This document shows, piece after piece, positions 41,180 through 49,869 of a stretch of DNA of 64,000 nt. Position numbers and translations under genes: made by a program. The notes beneath the pieces are model-generated. The model searched no databases. It was given only the letters and a program-made list of their open reading frames with translations, and had not been told where the DNA came from. The DNA comes from Streptomyces griseoluteus (GTDB taxonomy: Bacteria > Actinomycetota > Actinomycetes > Streptomycetales > Streptomycetaceae). How positions within the stretch are numbered: the stretch's first letter is position 1; the number at the start of each line of letters is the position of its first letter. The stretch spans positions 22,054-86,053 of the forward strand of contig JOBE01000032.1 of NCBI GenBank assembly GCA_000717735.1, in the 5' to 3' direction.

Positions 41180-42116
41180 CGCCGGTACGGCAGTGCTCAG
41201 GCTGAGCGGCGAAGTCGTCGAGGCTGGGGAAGGCGGCGGTGTCGATACGGCCGGTGCGCTCATACTGCTCGACTCCCATCGTGAACAGGTTGCGGCGGTA
41301 GTTCCACTTGGTGACCTTGTCGGTGTTCGTGAGGTCGGCCGGCTTCATGAGCGCGAGGAAGAACAGCGCCTTGATGAGCAGGAACTCGCCCAGGTGCCGG
41401 CCCGGCCTGGTCCCCAGGACGTGCAGGGCGGCTTCGTCGAGCGCGGCCGTGTACCGCTCGCGCTGGGCGCTGGTGGCGTAGTAGCCCTTGGTGCCGCCCT
41501 TGAAGGCGACGATCTCCAGGGCCGGGTAAGTGTCGTAGCCGACCGGGGCGAGACCGTGGTGCTGCCAGTCGATGACTCCGGCGGGGAACGCGTTGGGCAG
41601 GCCGTAGTCGTAGTGGGCCCAGCACATCGGTGTGTGGGAGAGGCGGTCCAGCGCGGTCTCCACCACGGCGCGGGTGCGGGGCGTGTCGAGGTCGGGGTTC
41701 TCGGCGAAAACGTTGACCGTCCACCCGGCCTGCTTCACCCAGGCGTTCAGCGCGTCGCGGGTGGCCGGCTCGGCATGCTTGGCCTGGGCGGTAAGCAGCC
41801 GGGCGCCGACGGCCGCGGCCTCGTCGACCACCTCGTCGGGCATCGGCCCGTAAGCGCCGCCGACCGCCGTCCAGGCCGCGTCGTGCAGCGACGCCGGCCC
41901 GAGCGAGGGCTCCACGAAGAAGAACTCCGCCCCGTCGGATCCGGTCTCCAGGACGGCGGGGACGGGGTAGCCCAGGGCGGCGATCCGCTGCTGGAACACC
42001 GCCTCGTTCTGCAGCTGCCGGTCCCCGGTGCGCCGGTAGCGGGAGCGGTCCTGGTTCACCCAGACGGCGCCCTCGGCCGCGGTCCGCTTCTTGACGAACG
42101 TCCACTCATCTTCCAT
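41172..42116 (-). CDS. APH-like phosphotransferase
   Basis: In this 314-residue protein the catalytic segment HYDYGLPNAF matches the HxDxxxxN Brenner motif. VIDWQHHGLAPVGYD supplies the Mg-binding Asp. The N-lobe contains KKRTAAEGAVWVNQ and a glycine-poor loop. It belongs with aminoglycoside/choline-kinase-like enzymes that phosphorylate small molecules. It leads the minus-strand arm of the cassette and starts 48 bases from the divergent histidine phosphatase. A kinase facing a phosphatase suggests a phosphorylated intermediate. Confidence 0.8.
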   Translation of the reverse strand: MEDEWTFVKKRTAAEGAVWVNQDRSRYRRTGDRQLQNEAVFQQRIAALGYPVPAVLETGSDGAEFFFVEPSLGPASLHDAAWTAVGGAYGPMPDEVVDEAAAVGARLLTAQAKHAEPATRDALNAWVKQAGWTVNVFAENPDLDTPRTRAVVETALDRLSHTPMCWAHYDYGLPNAFPAGVIDWQHHGLAPVGYDTYPALEIVAFKGGTKGYYATSAQRERYTAALDEAALHVLGTRPGRHLGEFLLIKALFFLALMKPADLTNTDKVTKWNYRRNLFTMGVEQYERTGRIDTAAFPSLDDFAAQPEHCRTGGA

Positions 42117-42164
42117 CGCTTTTCCTCTTTTCTCGGGAGGTATCGGGGCGTAACGTGCGGCGGC

Positions 42165-42836
42165 ATGATCCTGGCTGTGGTGCGGCACGCGGAGTCGGTC
42201 GAGAACGCCGACAAGTACAAGGGCTTCTACCAGGACCCTCGGCCGTGGGCGGGCGCCGCTGCGCACGCCCTGTCGCGGGATGTCATCGGGTTGACGGCCC
42301 AGGGCTTTCGCCAGACGGCGTGGCTGAGCGAGACCCTGCCGAAGCTGGTGGGGGAGCGGCCGCAGGTGTTCGTCTCGCAGTACCGGCGGGCACGGGACAC
42401 TGCCGAGCTCGCTCTGCCGGCGATCCAGGCGGAGGTCACGGGGCTGCTGAACGAGCAGCACTACGGAGATGCCACCTACATGACGATGCGGGAGCTCTTC
42501 GAGACCTTCCCGGAAGGGGCGGACGACCGCCGCAGCCGCAAGCACCTGTGGACCCCGCCCGGTGAGGGCGGCGAGTCCCTGGCAGTCGGAGTCCACGGGC
42601 GGGTGACCGCGTTCCTGGCGCTGCTCGCCTCCGGCGCCGTCGAGGCCGGCCGCAACGTGGTCGCCTTCACCCACCACACCGCAATCCTCGGCCTGCGCGC
42701 CGTCCTGGAGCAGCGCCCGGTGACCGAGGTCGTCGAGGAATCGCGCGCCCGCAAGCTGCCCAACGCCGCCGTGCTCGTCTACCAGGCGGCCGCGGGCGGA
42801 TACGAGCTTCAGCAGGTCATCGAGCCTTCCGCGTAA
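42165..42836 (+). CDS. Histidine phosphatase family protein
   Basis: VVRHAES at residues 5-11 carries the catalytic His in a RHA variant of the RHG motif of this 223-residue protein. FVSQYRRARDTAELA gives the second Arg, MRELFETFPEGAD an acid, and AFTHHTAI the second catalytic His. The family removes phosphate from sugars, nucleotides or cofactors through phosphohistidine. It is divergent from the APH-like kinase and followed after 9 bases by the aminoacyl-tRNA-synthetase-like gene. The ribosome site before the ATG is weak. Confidence 0.83.
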   Translation: MILAVVRHAESVENADKYKGFYQDPRPWAGAAAHALSRDVIGLTAQGFRQTAWLSETLPKLVGERPQVFVSQYRRARDTAELALPAIQAEVTGLLNEQHYGDATYMTMRELFETFPEGADDRRSRKHLWTPPGEGGESLAVGVHGRVTAFLALLASGAVEAGRNVVAFTHHTAILGLRAVLEQRPVTEVVEESRARKLPNAAVLVYQAAAGGYELQQVIEPSA

Positions 42837-42845
42837 GGAGAGACC

Positions 42846-43970
42846 ATGCGAACCGCCTTCTTCAACGGACCCGTCCAAAACGGCGACTTCACCTTCGCCG
42901 ACAAGCCAGGCAAGGCCGTGGGCATACGCGCGGCCGCCGCCCTGAACGTCCTCCTCGGTGAGCCCGCGGCGCCCCACCTCTGGAACACGGTCACCCTCGA
43001 AGGGGACCTGCGCCACCAGGCGGAACCGGGCGCCGACGCGGATCGGCATCAGCACGAGCAGGCCCGCATCCGCGCGAAGTACCCCGAAGGCGTGCTGCCC
43101 GCTGCGGGGGTGCTCACCGACGCCGACCCGGAAGTCGCCCGCCTCGCCCACGACATGATCCGTGACCGGCTCGAGGCAGGCGTCCTGAGCGTGGAGAGGA
43201 CGGCCACCGTGGTGTGCTCGTCCTGCGCTCACATGGCGGGCATCGGCGCGCCCGTCTGCAAGGCGTGCGGCAGCACCGAACTGACGGAGAGGCTCGTGCC
43301 CCAGCTGACGGCCCGCCGACCCGCCGGCGCGCCGGTCCTGGACCCGGACGATGTGCACGGGCGGCGCCTGGTGCACCTGGAGAACATCGCCCGCAACGTC
43401 CCCGACCAGCTCGTCCTCTCCCGCACGCGCGCGCACGGGATCAGCCTGTCGCCCTTCGAACTTCCGGGGATGGTGCTCGACCCCCGTGCCGCTCTCCACA
43501 TCGCGGTCCTGGCCGCAGCCGAGCGGCACGGCGCCGAGCGTGCCCTCATGCTGGCCACCGAGACCGCCGCCGCGCACGTTGCCGCGTACGGCCTGCCGTT
43601 CAGGAGCCACGGAGACATCCGGCTGGGCTACGCCGTCCACGGCAAGGTCCCCTACGACGATCCCCTGCTCGGCCGGCTCTACGAGGTCCACCGCCTGGGC
43701 GACGCGCAGCGCGCGGTGTTCGAGGAGTGGTTCCTGCCGCTGTACGCGCTGCGCGAGCGGGGCGGCATCCACCCCGGCAAGCTGCCCGCGCTGGTGAAGT
43801 TCTACCGCCGGGTCTCCCTGGCCCCTCCCGGCCCCAAGGCCGAAGGCGGTGCCGGCGACGTGCGGCGTGCGGTGCGCAGCGGGGACATGGGCTGGCTGAT
43901 GGACGCACGTACGGTGACACATCTGCTTCCCGCCTTCCCCGGCCGGGACGCCACTGGCCGGCGGCGGTGA
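42846..43970 (+). CDS. Aminoacyl-tRNA-synthetase-like zinc protein
   Basis: AFFNGPVQNGDFTF at the start of this 374-residue protein resembles the first strand of class I synthetases, though the HIGH signature is not seen. A four-Cys zinc ribbon CSSCAHMAGIGAPVCKACG lies at about 119-137. LSRTRAHGISLSPFELPGM and LDPRAALHIAVLAAAERHG resemble the methionyl-type catalytic core after the ribbon. It is shorter than a true synthetase and lacks an anticodon domain, so it may be a repurposed enzyme that uses an aminoacyl adenylate. GGAGAGACC precedes the ATG. Confidence 0.5.
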   Translation: MRTAFFNGPVQNGDFTFADKPGKAVGIRAAAALNVLLGEPAAPHLWNTVTLEGDLRHQAEPGADADRHQHEQARIRAKYPEGVLPAAGVLTDADPEVARLAHDMIRDRLEAGVLSVERTATVVCSSCAHMAGIGAPVCKACGSTELTERLVPQLTARRPAGAPVLDPDDVHGRRLVHLENIARNVPDQLVLSRTRAHGISLSPFELPGMVLDPRAALHIAVLAAAERHGAERALMLATETAAAHVAAYGLPFRSHGDIRLGYAVHGKVPYDDPLLGRLYEVHRLGDAQRAVFEEWFLPLYALRERGGIHPGKLPALVKFYRRVSLAPPGPKAEGGAGDVRRAVRSGDMGWLMDARTVTHLLPAFPGRDATGRRR

Positions 43971-44039
43971 ACCCGGTCGGCCCGGCGGCGTCGCCCTTGA
44001 GAGCGATGCTGTTCCTCGAAAGTAGGGACGCCCCGAAAC

Positions 44040-44110
44040 ACTGTCAATACAGTTCGCATCTGCCCTGTCAGCGGTGCCCGGTTCTCAGCAACCCACACTG
44101 TCAATACAGT
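44040..44110. promoter_or_regulatory. Twin GntR operators
   Basis: The dyad ACTGTCAATACAGT occurs exactly at 44040-44053 and again at 44097-44110. Each has 5-bp arms (ACTGT/ACAGT). They lie between the synthetase-like gene and the GntR gene. A TTGACA box follows at 44123-44128. Confidence 0.72.
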
Positions 44111-44176
44111 TGAAGTCCTGGCTTGACACAGGATCAGGGCGCGAGCCAGGGAACGCCGCCGAGCCGGAGGGCACAC

Positions 44177-44929
44177 ATGGACGCCAGCACGATCGCAGCG
44201 CAACTACGGCAGAAGATCATCGAAGGGGAGTACCCGCACGGGAGCAAACTCCCGACCGTACGAGACCTCGCGGCGGAACACGGGGTGAGCCAGCAGACGG
44301 CATCCGCCGCCTACGCCGCACTCGGTGCGCTCGGTCTGGTCCGCACCGATGCCCGCAGCGGAACCCGGGTGGCGGCGTCCAGGCAGTCCGACGCCCACCT
44401 GGGGACCTTCACGCCCCCGGACCTGTCGGTCGCCCAGGCGTGGAAGCCCACCGCACAGGGGACCGCGACGGAGGAGACGACGCTGGTGCGCCAGCTCGAC
44501 GCCCCGGCCCAGATGACGGCGTGGGGCATCACGGAGGGCGCGACGGTCGTGGAGCGCACCCGCATCCGGTCGGTCGACGGGGTGCCGGTGCAGCACAAGC
44601 TGACGGTGATGCCCTACGGGATCGCGGCCAAGGTGCCCGATGGGTACGAAGGCACCCCGCCGATGCTCACCCCCGCCGGGGAGACGTCACCGAAGGCGCC
44701 GGCCGGCGTGCGCGTCGCGGACTGGCTCGGCTGGGACGTCGCCCGCACCGAGTCGGTCATCACCGCCGAGCCGATGGACGAGACCGTCTGCGCGACCCTC
44801 GGCATCCCGGCCGGATCCCCCGGCTTCCGGATCGTCGGCATCACCCGCAGCTCCCAGGGCGAGACGGTGTTCGTGACCATCACCTCGGCACAGCTCCACC
44901 ACCGCGTCACCCTGGACATCATCGGCTGA
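44177..44929 (+). CDS. GntR-family regulator with UTRA domain
   Basis: Residues 1-70 of this 250-residue protein are a GntR winged helix: TIAAQLRQKIIEGEYPHGSK, LPTVRDLAAEHGVSQQTASA. The rest is a UTRA domain containing TRIRSVDGVPVQHKLTVMPY. The ATG at 44177 with GGAGGG was chosen over an upstream ATG at 44123 that overlaps a promoter-like TTGACA. The paired ACTGT-N4-ACAGT operators upstream are its likely targets, giving autoregulation and possibly control of the cassette. It probably senses a metabolite of the neighbouring enzymes. Confidence 0.87.
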   Translation: MDASTIAAQLRQKIIEGEYPHGSKLPTVRDLAAEHGVSQQTASAAYAALGALGLVRTDARSGTRVAASRQSDAHLGTFTPPDLSVAQAWKPTAQGTATEETTLVRQLDAPAQMTAWGITEGATVVERTRIRSVDGVPVQHKLTVMPYGIAAKVPDGYEGTPPMLTPAGETSPKAPAGVRVADWLGWDVARTESVITAEPMDETVCATLGIPAGSPGFRIVGITRSSQGETVFVTITSAQLHHRVTLDIIG

Positions 44930-44945
44930 TGAACAAGCCCTCCGG

Positions 44946-44984
44946 GCCCGGCGTTCCACCGGCCTACCCGGTAGGACGCCGGGC
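44946..44984. terminator. Hairpin terminator after the second GntR gene
   Basis: GCCCGGCG (44946-44953) pairs with CGCCGGGC (44977-44984), and an inner stem ACCGG/CCGGT (44958-44972) extends it. Confidence 0.68.
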
Positions 44985-45086
44985 TCGGACGGCACACGGA
45001 AGTTCACCCGTTCTCAACTGTGGGCGGACACCGCTGTTTCCGCACTTGGCCGACACCCGCCGCAGCGACATGCCAAGATCGGCCGC

Positions 45087-45557
45087 ATGGTGATCCTCGG
45101 GGTACGCATCGAGTTCTACGAGAAGGTCGGCGACGTGGGGGAGCCGTCCCAGAACATGCTGGGCGCGCTCTACCGCGACCACGGGTTCAGAGCCGCAGGG
45201 GTGCCCGGCGTGGGGGAGCTGTTCTCTCTGACCTCCCTGCGGGTCGGTCCGCGTGAGCACCACGTCGGCGTCGACTTCACCGGGCACGGCCCGTTCCTGC
45301 CGGTCCGGGCGGTCGAGCACTACCCGACCCCCATGGACGATGAGGGCAACGCCCCTCAGTGGTGGGACCGGTCCGCAGAACCGTCAGCGAACGTCGTGCT
45401 GCACACCACCATGACGGACGACCCGATCCTGCGGAGCAAGATGCTGGAGCGTTTCGCCGCGCCGGATTCCGGCTGGACGGGATTCTTCCCGCAGGGCGCA
45501 GAGCTGGACCGGCTCTGGTGGGAGCTGCGTGACTCGCCCAGTCAAGCAGCTGAGTAG
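45087..45557 (+). CDS. Unknown 156-residue protein
   Basis: Not recognised. The product is a mixed alpha/beta soluble protein with VRIEFYEKVGDVGEPSQNML, LRVGPREHHVGVDFTGHGPF, and several Trp residues in the C-terminal half. It has no clear ribosome site but regular coding composition. It stands alone between the GntR gene and a coiled-coil protein; a 280-base gap without genes follows. Confidence 0.55.
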   Translation: MVILGVRIEFYEKVGDVGEPSQNMLGALYRDHGFRAAGVPGVGELFSLTSLRVGPREHHVGVDFTGHGPFLPVRAVEHYPTPMDDEGNAPQWWDRSAEPSANVVLHTTMTDDPILRSKMLERFAAPDSGWTGFFPQGAELDRLWWELRDSPSQAAE

Positions 45558-45840
45558 TCGGCCACCATCTGCTCCCCTTTGGCCCATGAAGGGCCGGCTG
45601 TCGATGACCCGGAGTCCGGTTCGCACCTCAAAGGGTGCCCGGCCGCCCGCGCTCGGGGGGATGTGCGGACGGCCGGCCCCGCGGGATCCGTCCTGTCGGA
45701 TGCCGTTCTCCGACCGTACGTCGTGATGGGCAGGCGAGGCCTGCGGCAGCGGTGCTGTCCGCGCCGGGCGGGTGACCTGACCAGGCATTCGGCCGAGCGG
45801 TTGCCGTGCGGCCGCGTCCGTCTGGCGGGAGCGGCGCACA

Positions 45841-46725
45841 GTGGGCGGTGTGGATGTCGAGGAGATCGCCGAGGAGCTGTACGGGCTGAGACCGTCGGAG
45901 TTCACCGCCGCACGGGACGCGTACGTCGCCGAGGCCCGCAAGGCGAAGGACCACGCCGCAGCGAAGGCGATCGCCGCGCTGCGGAAGCCGGCGCTCGCGG
46001 CGTGGGCAACGAACATCCTGTCCCGTCAACGGCCGGAGGAGACCCGGCAGTTCCTGACGCTGGGGGAGACGCTCCGCGAGGCCCACCGGACGCTCGACGC
46101 CGAGCAGCTGCGGGCGGCGAGCCGACAGCAGCACCAGCTCGTCACCGCGCTCGCCCGTACCGCCGCTTCCCTGGCCCGCGAGGCCGGGCAGCCGGTGAGC
46201 GACACCGTGCTGCACGAGATCGAGCAGTCCCTCCACGGCGTACTCGCCCACCCCGATGTCGCCGAGCTGTGGGCTAAGGGCCGGCTGGTGAAGGTGCCCG
46301 AGCCCGGAGTCGACTTCGCCGCCGTCGCCCCACAGACGGCGCCCGCCCGGCCGGCCCCGGCGAAGAAGCCCGCGACGCAGGAGAAGCGGGGCCGTGAAGA
46401 TGAGCAGCGGATACGCGACCTCGAGCGCGCCCGTACCGCAGTGGAGGAGGCCGACGCCGAGGTCGCCCGGCGCGAGCGCGAGCTCGGCGAGGCACAGCAG
46501 GCGCAGCAGACCGCCGCGGCGAAGGCTGAGGAAGCGGCCGAACAGGTCCGCCGCCTGGAGCACGAGCTACAGGAAGCCCGGAAGGCCAAGCTCAAGACGG
46601 CGGCGACTGCGACGAAGGCGGGCACGGCGGTGAAGACCGCGGAGAGCGCCCTGCGCGAAGCGCGCCACACTGCCGAGCAGGCCGGCCGCGGGGTGCGGCG
46701 TCTGGAGCAGCAGGCCGGGCCATAG
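45841..46725 (+). CDS. Conserved Streptomyces coiled-coil protein
   Basis: The 294-residue protein opens IAEELYGLRPSEFTAARDAY and AALRKPALAAWATNILSRQ, then RQQHQLVTALARTAASLARE. This pattern is found in a conserved actinobacterial family of unknown role. From about residue 190 to 285 it is a continuous Glu/Ala/Arg coiled coil. GTG at 45841 is used; a GTG at 45850 is equally possible. It ends inside the stem of a terminator shared with the convergent STAND gene. Confidence 0.68.
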   Translation: MGGVDVEEIAEELYGLRPSEFTAARDAYVAEARKAKDHAAAKAIAALRKPALAAWATNILSRQRPEETRQFLTLGETLREAHRTLDAEQLRAASRQQHQLVTALARTAASLAREAGQPVSDTVLHEIEQSLHGVLAHPDVAELWAKGRLVKVPEPGVDFAAVAPQTAPARPAPAKKPATQEKRGREDEQRIRDLERARTAVEEADAEVARRERELGEAQQAQQTAAAKAEEAAEQVRRLEHELQEARKAKLKTAATATKAGTAVKTAESALREARHTAEQAGRGVRRLEQQAGP

Positions 46726-46747
46726 ATCGTCTCCTTCAGGCCCGGCC
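46713..46747. terminator. Terminator overlapping the stop of the coiled-coil gene
   Basis: GGCCGGGCC (46713-46721) pairs with GGCCCGGCC (46739-46747); the stop codon lies in the loop. Confidence 0.75.
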
Positions 46748-46822
46748 GTCGTGCTGTTTCACGCGGGAAACCAGATCCGGCTGGTGTCCGTCTAGTTCCC
46801 TCTATTCGGCCATGAGGGCAGG

Positions 46823-49471
46823 TCAGCGGCGTGCTGTGACCAGGGCGCGCCAGCGGGCGGGAACCGCGTCCGCTTCACCGGCCCATTGCACCGACGTCGG
46901 CGCGGACAGGGCCAGACCGACCATGCGGTGGGCGATGTCCAGGTAGTAGGCGTAGTCACCACCGGCGGTGAGTTCGGCGAGCCGGTGGAGGGCTTCGCGG
47001 ACTTCGGCTTCGTCACCGCGGACGGCGTGGTGGAAGACGACGGTGAGCTCGAGCAGGAGCGCGGGCGCGGTGATGCCGCTAGCGGCGATCTCGGTCCGGA
47101 GCCGGTCTGCGCGGTCGGTGAACTCGCCGTCGACACGACCGATCGTGGTGACGAGTTCGGCGACCTGGGCGGTCAGCGTGGTGGCGCGTTGGTCGAGCCC
47201 GGCGAGGAGCTGCTTGGCGTACGCGATCTCGCCCCCGGCGTGGACGGGGTCCGTGAAGGCGATGGTGAGGGCGAGGTGGGCCTGGGCGATGGCCCGCTCA
47301 CCGACGTTGCCGTGCTCCTCGGCCTCGGCGCGGGCTGCGGTGTACGCGGCGGCGGCCGCAGTCATGTCGCCGTGGGCGAACGCGATGTCGCCCAGGACGC
47401 GATGGCCTCGGCCCTGCCAGCCGAGGGTTTGGGCAGTGGCGAGCGCGGTGGGGAAGTCTCCGGCCGCGCGGGCGAGGTGGGCGAGTCCCCGGGCGGCGTC
47501 CGGGGCGTAGCGGCCGCCGGCGGCGGCGACCTGCTGCATGCCGTCGCGGGAGGCCGTCGTGTTGCCAAGGTCGCGGTGGGCCTTGGCCAGGAAGTACCGG
47601 GCCATCTCGGCGAGGCCGGCAGGCAGGAGACCGGTGTCGAGGACGGCGGTGAGGCGTTCGACGGTGCGGGAGCGGTGTTCGTGCTGGCGGCGGGCGAGCG
47701 TGGCGAGGAGCTCGGCGAGCGCGTCCGCGGCGGTGGCTGGCCCCTCGGTGTCGGGGAGGGGGAGGGGCTCCCAAACGTAGTCGTCGGCGTACGCGTGTGC
47801 GGCGTCGGTAAGCCAGTCGAGGTCAAGGCGGTGGTCACGGGCGATCGCGAGGCCTTGGCGCAGGCAGCCGACAAGGAGCCGCCGGTCGGGGCCGGCCGCC
47901 GCTCGCCACTGTTCGCCGAGCGCGTCCAGGGCCCGGGTGGCGGCCGCCGTCCAGTCGGCGTCGGTCCACCGGTCATCGGTGGCGTCGTCCGCAGTACGCA
48001 AGGTGCTGCGGATCAGGGCGTGCAGGTTGTATGACCACAGCGCGAAGGGGTCGTGCCGGACGAAGGGACGCTCGATGAGCCGGGCGGCGGCGGCCTGGTG
48101 GGTGAGCCCGGCCGCGCGGGTGGCGAGCTCGAGGTCGAAGGCGTCGAAGAGGCTGACCGAGCGCAGGATGTGCCGCTCGTCCGGGGTCAGGTCGGCGACC
48201 GTGCGGGTGATGAGCGCGGGGAAGTCGGCGTCGAAATCCTCCGGGGCGGGGGTGCCCCCAGCGCGACGCAGTTCGAGGAAGCGGAGTACGGAGAGGTCGA
48301 GGTAGAGGGGCAGGCCGTGGGAGCGGGCGGTGATGATGGCCCGCAGCTCGGGCCCGATCAGGGGCTGGCCGTCCTTGACGAGGCGGCGCGCGAGGTAGTC
48401 GTCGCAGTCTGTCGCGCTGAAGTCGCCGATGAGGACCTGCCGCCCGCCGCTGGTGGCGCCCGCAGTGCCCGGGGCGGGGACGGCTCGCTCAGCGAGTCCG
48501 GGCCAGGAGGCGGAGCCGGTGAAGTCGAGCTGCCCTTCGAGAGCGGGGTCCGCCCACTGCAGGCGGCCGCGGCCGGTGACGATGAAGAACGTGCCGGGCA
48601 TGAGCCACACAAGACGCTGCAGCAGGCGCTCCAGGTCGCGGTGGGTGCGGGTTCCGGTGTCCTCGAAAGTGTCGAGAAGGACGACCGGTACGACGGCCTT
48701 GTCGGCGGGGAGCTGGGCGAGCTCCCAGGCGAGCAGGTGCGGGTAGTACGACAGGGCGTCGACGTCCGGTTCGGCTTCGAGGAGGTCGGCGAGCCGGGCG
48801 CAGCCGGCCAGAGCCCGTACGGTCTGCCGCCGCTCGCGCAGGGCTTGGGTGAGGGCTCCAGTGAGTTGGCCGACGGCGCCGCCGATGCTGCCGGGCAGCA
48901 TGAGCGCCTGGGCGACGTCGCCGAGCGCCGCCTGCACCTGCTGCGGCAGTGCCTTGCCGAAGCGTCCGGCGAGGCCTCCGCGTGCGAGGTACTCCTCCAG
49001 GCTCTCGCCAGGATGCTGGTGCTCCCAGTAACGGCGCAAGGCGATGTCGAAGGCGGGCAAGGGACGGCCGAGGTGTGCGGCGAGCGCGAGGCGGATGGTG
49101 AGCAGGACCCGCTCGAAGTCGGTGCCGGCGGACCGGGCGAGGTCGATCCGTACGGGCAGCAGCGCGGGACGCTCGGGCCAGGACGGCTCGCCCCACCGCG
49201 CGGGACGCTGCCCGGAACGGGCGAGCGCGGCTTCCAGGGTGCGCGAGAGCGTCGTCTTGCCGATGCCGCCGACGCCGTAGAAGACGATGATGTTGTTGCG
49301 CGGGGCCTCGAGGTCCTCCACGTCGAATCCGGGCGCGGTGACGCGGGCCAGGTGGTCGGTGAGCGCGGTCTGGACGAATCGCCACTGCCCGTGCCGGTCG
49401 GTGAACGCCTCGCCGGCCTCCATCTGCCGGTCGTTGGTGCTGAAGAGCGCGCGCAGATCCCGCTCCGCCAT
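46823..49471 (-). CDS. STAND-type P-loop NTPase
   Basis: This 882-residue protein has Walker A GVGGIGKTT (66-74) preceded by NNIIVFY, and Walker B VPVVLLDTFED (261-271). VTGRGRLQW may be the sensor, and a winged-helix/ARC2-like region contains LTPDERHILRSVSLFDAFDL. These make a STAND (NB-ARC/NACHT-like) switch ATPase. Residues 590-870 are TPR-like helices (e.g. GLAEMARYFLAKAHRDLGNT, DMTAAAAAYTAARAEAEEHG). No N-terminal effector domain is visible; the first 45 residues are too short. Such proteins include regulators and anti-phage sensors. It is transcribed alone. Confidence 0.8.
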   Translation of the reverse strand: MAERDLRALFSTNDRQMEAGEAFTDRHGQWRFVQTALTDHLARVTAPGFDVEDLEAPRNNIIVFYGVGGIGKTTLSRTLEAALARSGQRPARWGEPSWPERPALLPVRIDLARSAGTDFERVLLTIRLALAAHLGRPLPAFDIALRRYWEHQHPGESLEEYLARGGLAGRFGKALPQQVQAALGDVAQALMLPGSIGGAVGQLTGALTQALRERRQTVRALAGCARLADLLEAEPDVDALSYYPHLLAWELAQLPADKAVVPVVLLDTFEDTGTRTHRDLERLLQRLVWLMPGTFFIVTGRGRLQWADPALEGQLDFTGSASWPGLAERAVPAPGTAGATSGGRQVLIGDFSATDCDDYLARRLVKDGQPLIGPELRAIITARSHGLPLYLDLSVLRFLELRRAGGTPAPEDFDADFPALITRTVADLTPDERHILRSVSLFDAFDLELATRAAGLTHQAAAARLIERPFVRHDPFALWSYNLHALIRSTLRTADDATDDRWTDADWTAAATRALDALGEQWRAAAGPDRRLLVGCLRQGLAIARDHRLDLDWLTDAAHAYADDYVWEPLPLPDTEGPATAADALAELLATLARRQHEHRSRTVERLTAVLDTGLLPAGLAEMARYFLAKAHRDLGNTTASRDGMQQVAAAGGRYAPDAARGLAHLARAAGDFPTALATAQTLGWQGRGHRVLGDIAFAHGDMTAAAAAYTAARAEAEEHGNVGERAIAQAHLALTIAFTDPVHAGGEIAYAKQLLAGLDQRATTLTAQVAELVTTIGRVDGEFTDRADRLRTEIAASGITAPALLLELTVVFHHAVRGDEAEVREALHRLAELTAGGDYAYYLDIAHRMVGLALSAPTSVQWAGEADAVPARWRALVTARR

Positions 49472-49587
49472 GACAAACCCCCTGGTGATCGACTCGATCC
49501 AACCTATTCCCGCTCGCAGGTAGATGACAGCGCGTCACGGAGAATGGCCGGTCCAGCACTCAGCACGACCGAAGGTGGGTATCCACG

Positions 49588-49869
49588 GTGACCAGCCCTT
49601 TTACTCCTGAAGATCCGCAGCCGTTGCACCAGCAGGGTGGGGACGCCCGTCAGACCCGGGAAGCCGTGGAACGGGTACTGGACTGGTACAAGGCCCGCCT
49701 CGCCACAACCCGTACGGGCAGCCACGATCCGGACCAGGTCGCCGCGTGGCGTACCGGCCGGGACCAGGCCCTCGACGACCTGGAACGGCTGGAGGACGCC
49801 GAGGAGGACGAGACCGTGCAGATCGCGCTCCTCTACGCCGCCCGCCTCAAGGAGCTCACGGAGTCCTGA
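49588..49869 (+). CDS. Unknown 93-residue acidic helical protein
   Basis: A GTG start with AAGGTGGG upstream. The product has a helix (RQTREAVERVLDWYKARLAT), a DHDPDQVAAWRTGRDQALDD-like middle and an acidic end. It converges on the double zeta-toxin-like gene and overlaps its stop by 14 bases. It could be an antitoxin or unrelated; the opposite strand placement makes it an unusual antitoxin. Confidence 0.55.
   Translation: MTSPFTPEDPQPLHQQGGDARQTREAVERVLDWYKARLATTRTGSHDPDQVAAWRTGRDQALDDLERLEDAEEDETVQIALLYAARLKELTES

Noticed and set aside
41180..41263. N-terminal extension of the nucleotidyltransferase to ATG 41263
   Set aside because: The 28 extra residues are Ser/Pro/Thr low complexity typical of out-of-frame reading of the kinase gene, although a GGGAG site is present, so it is noted only as an alternative.
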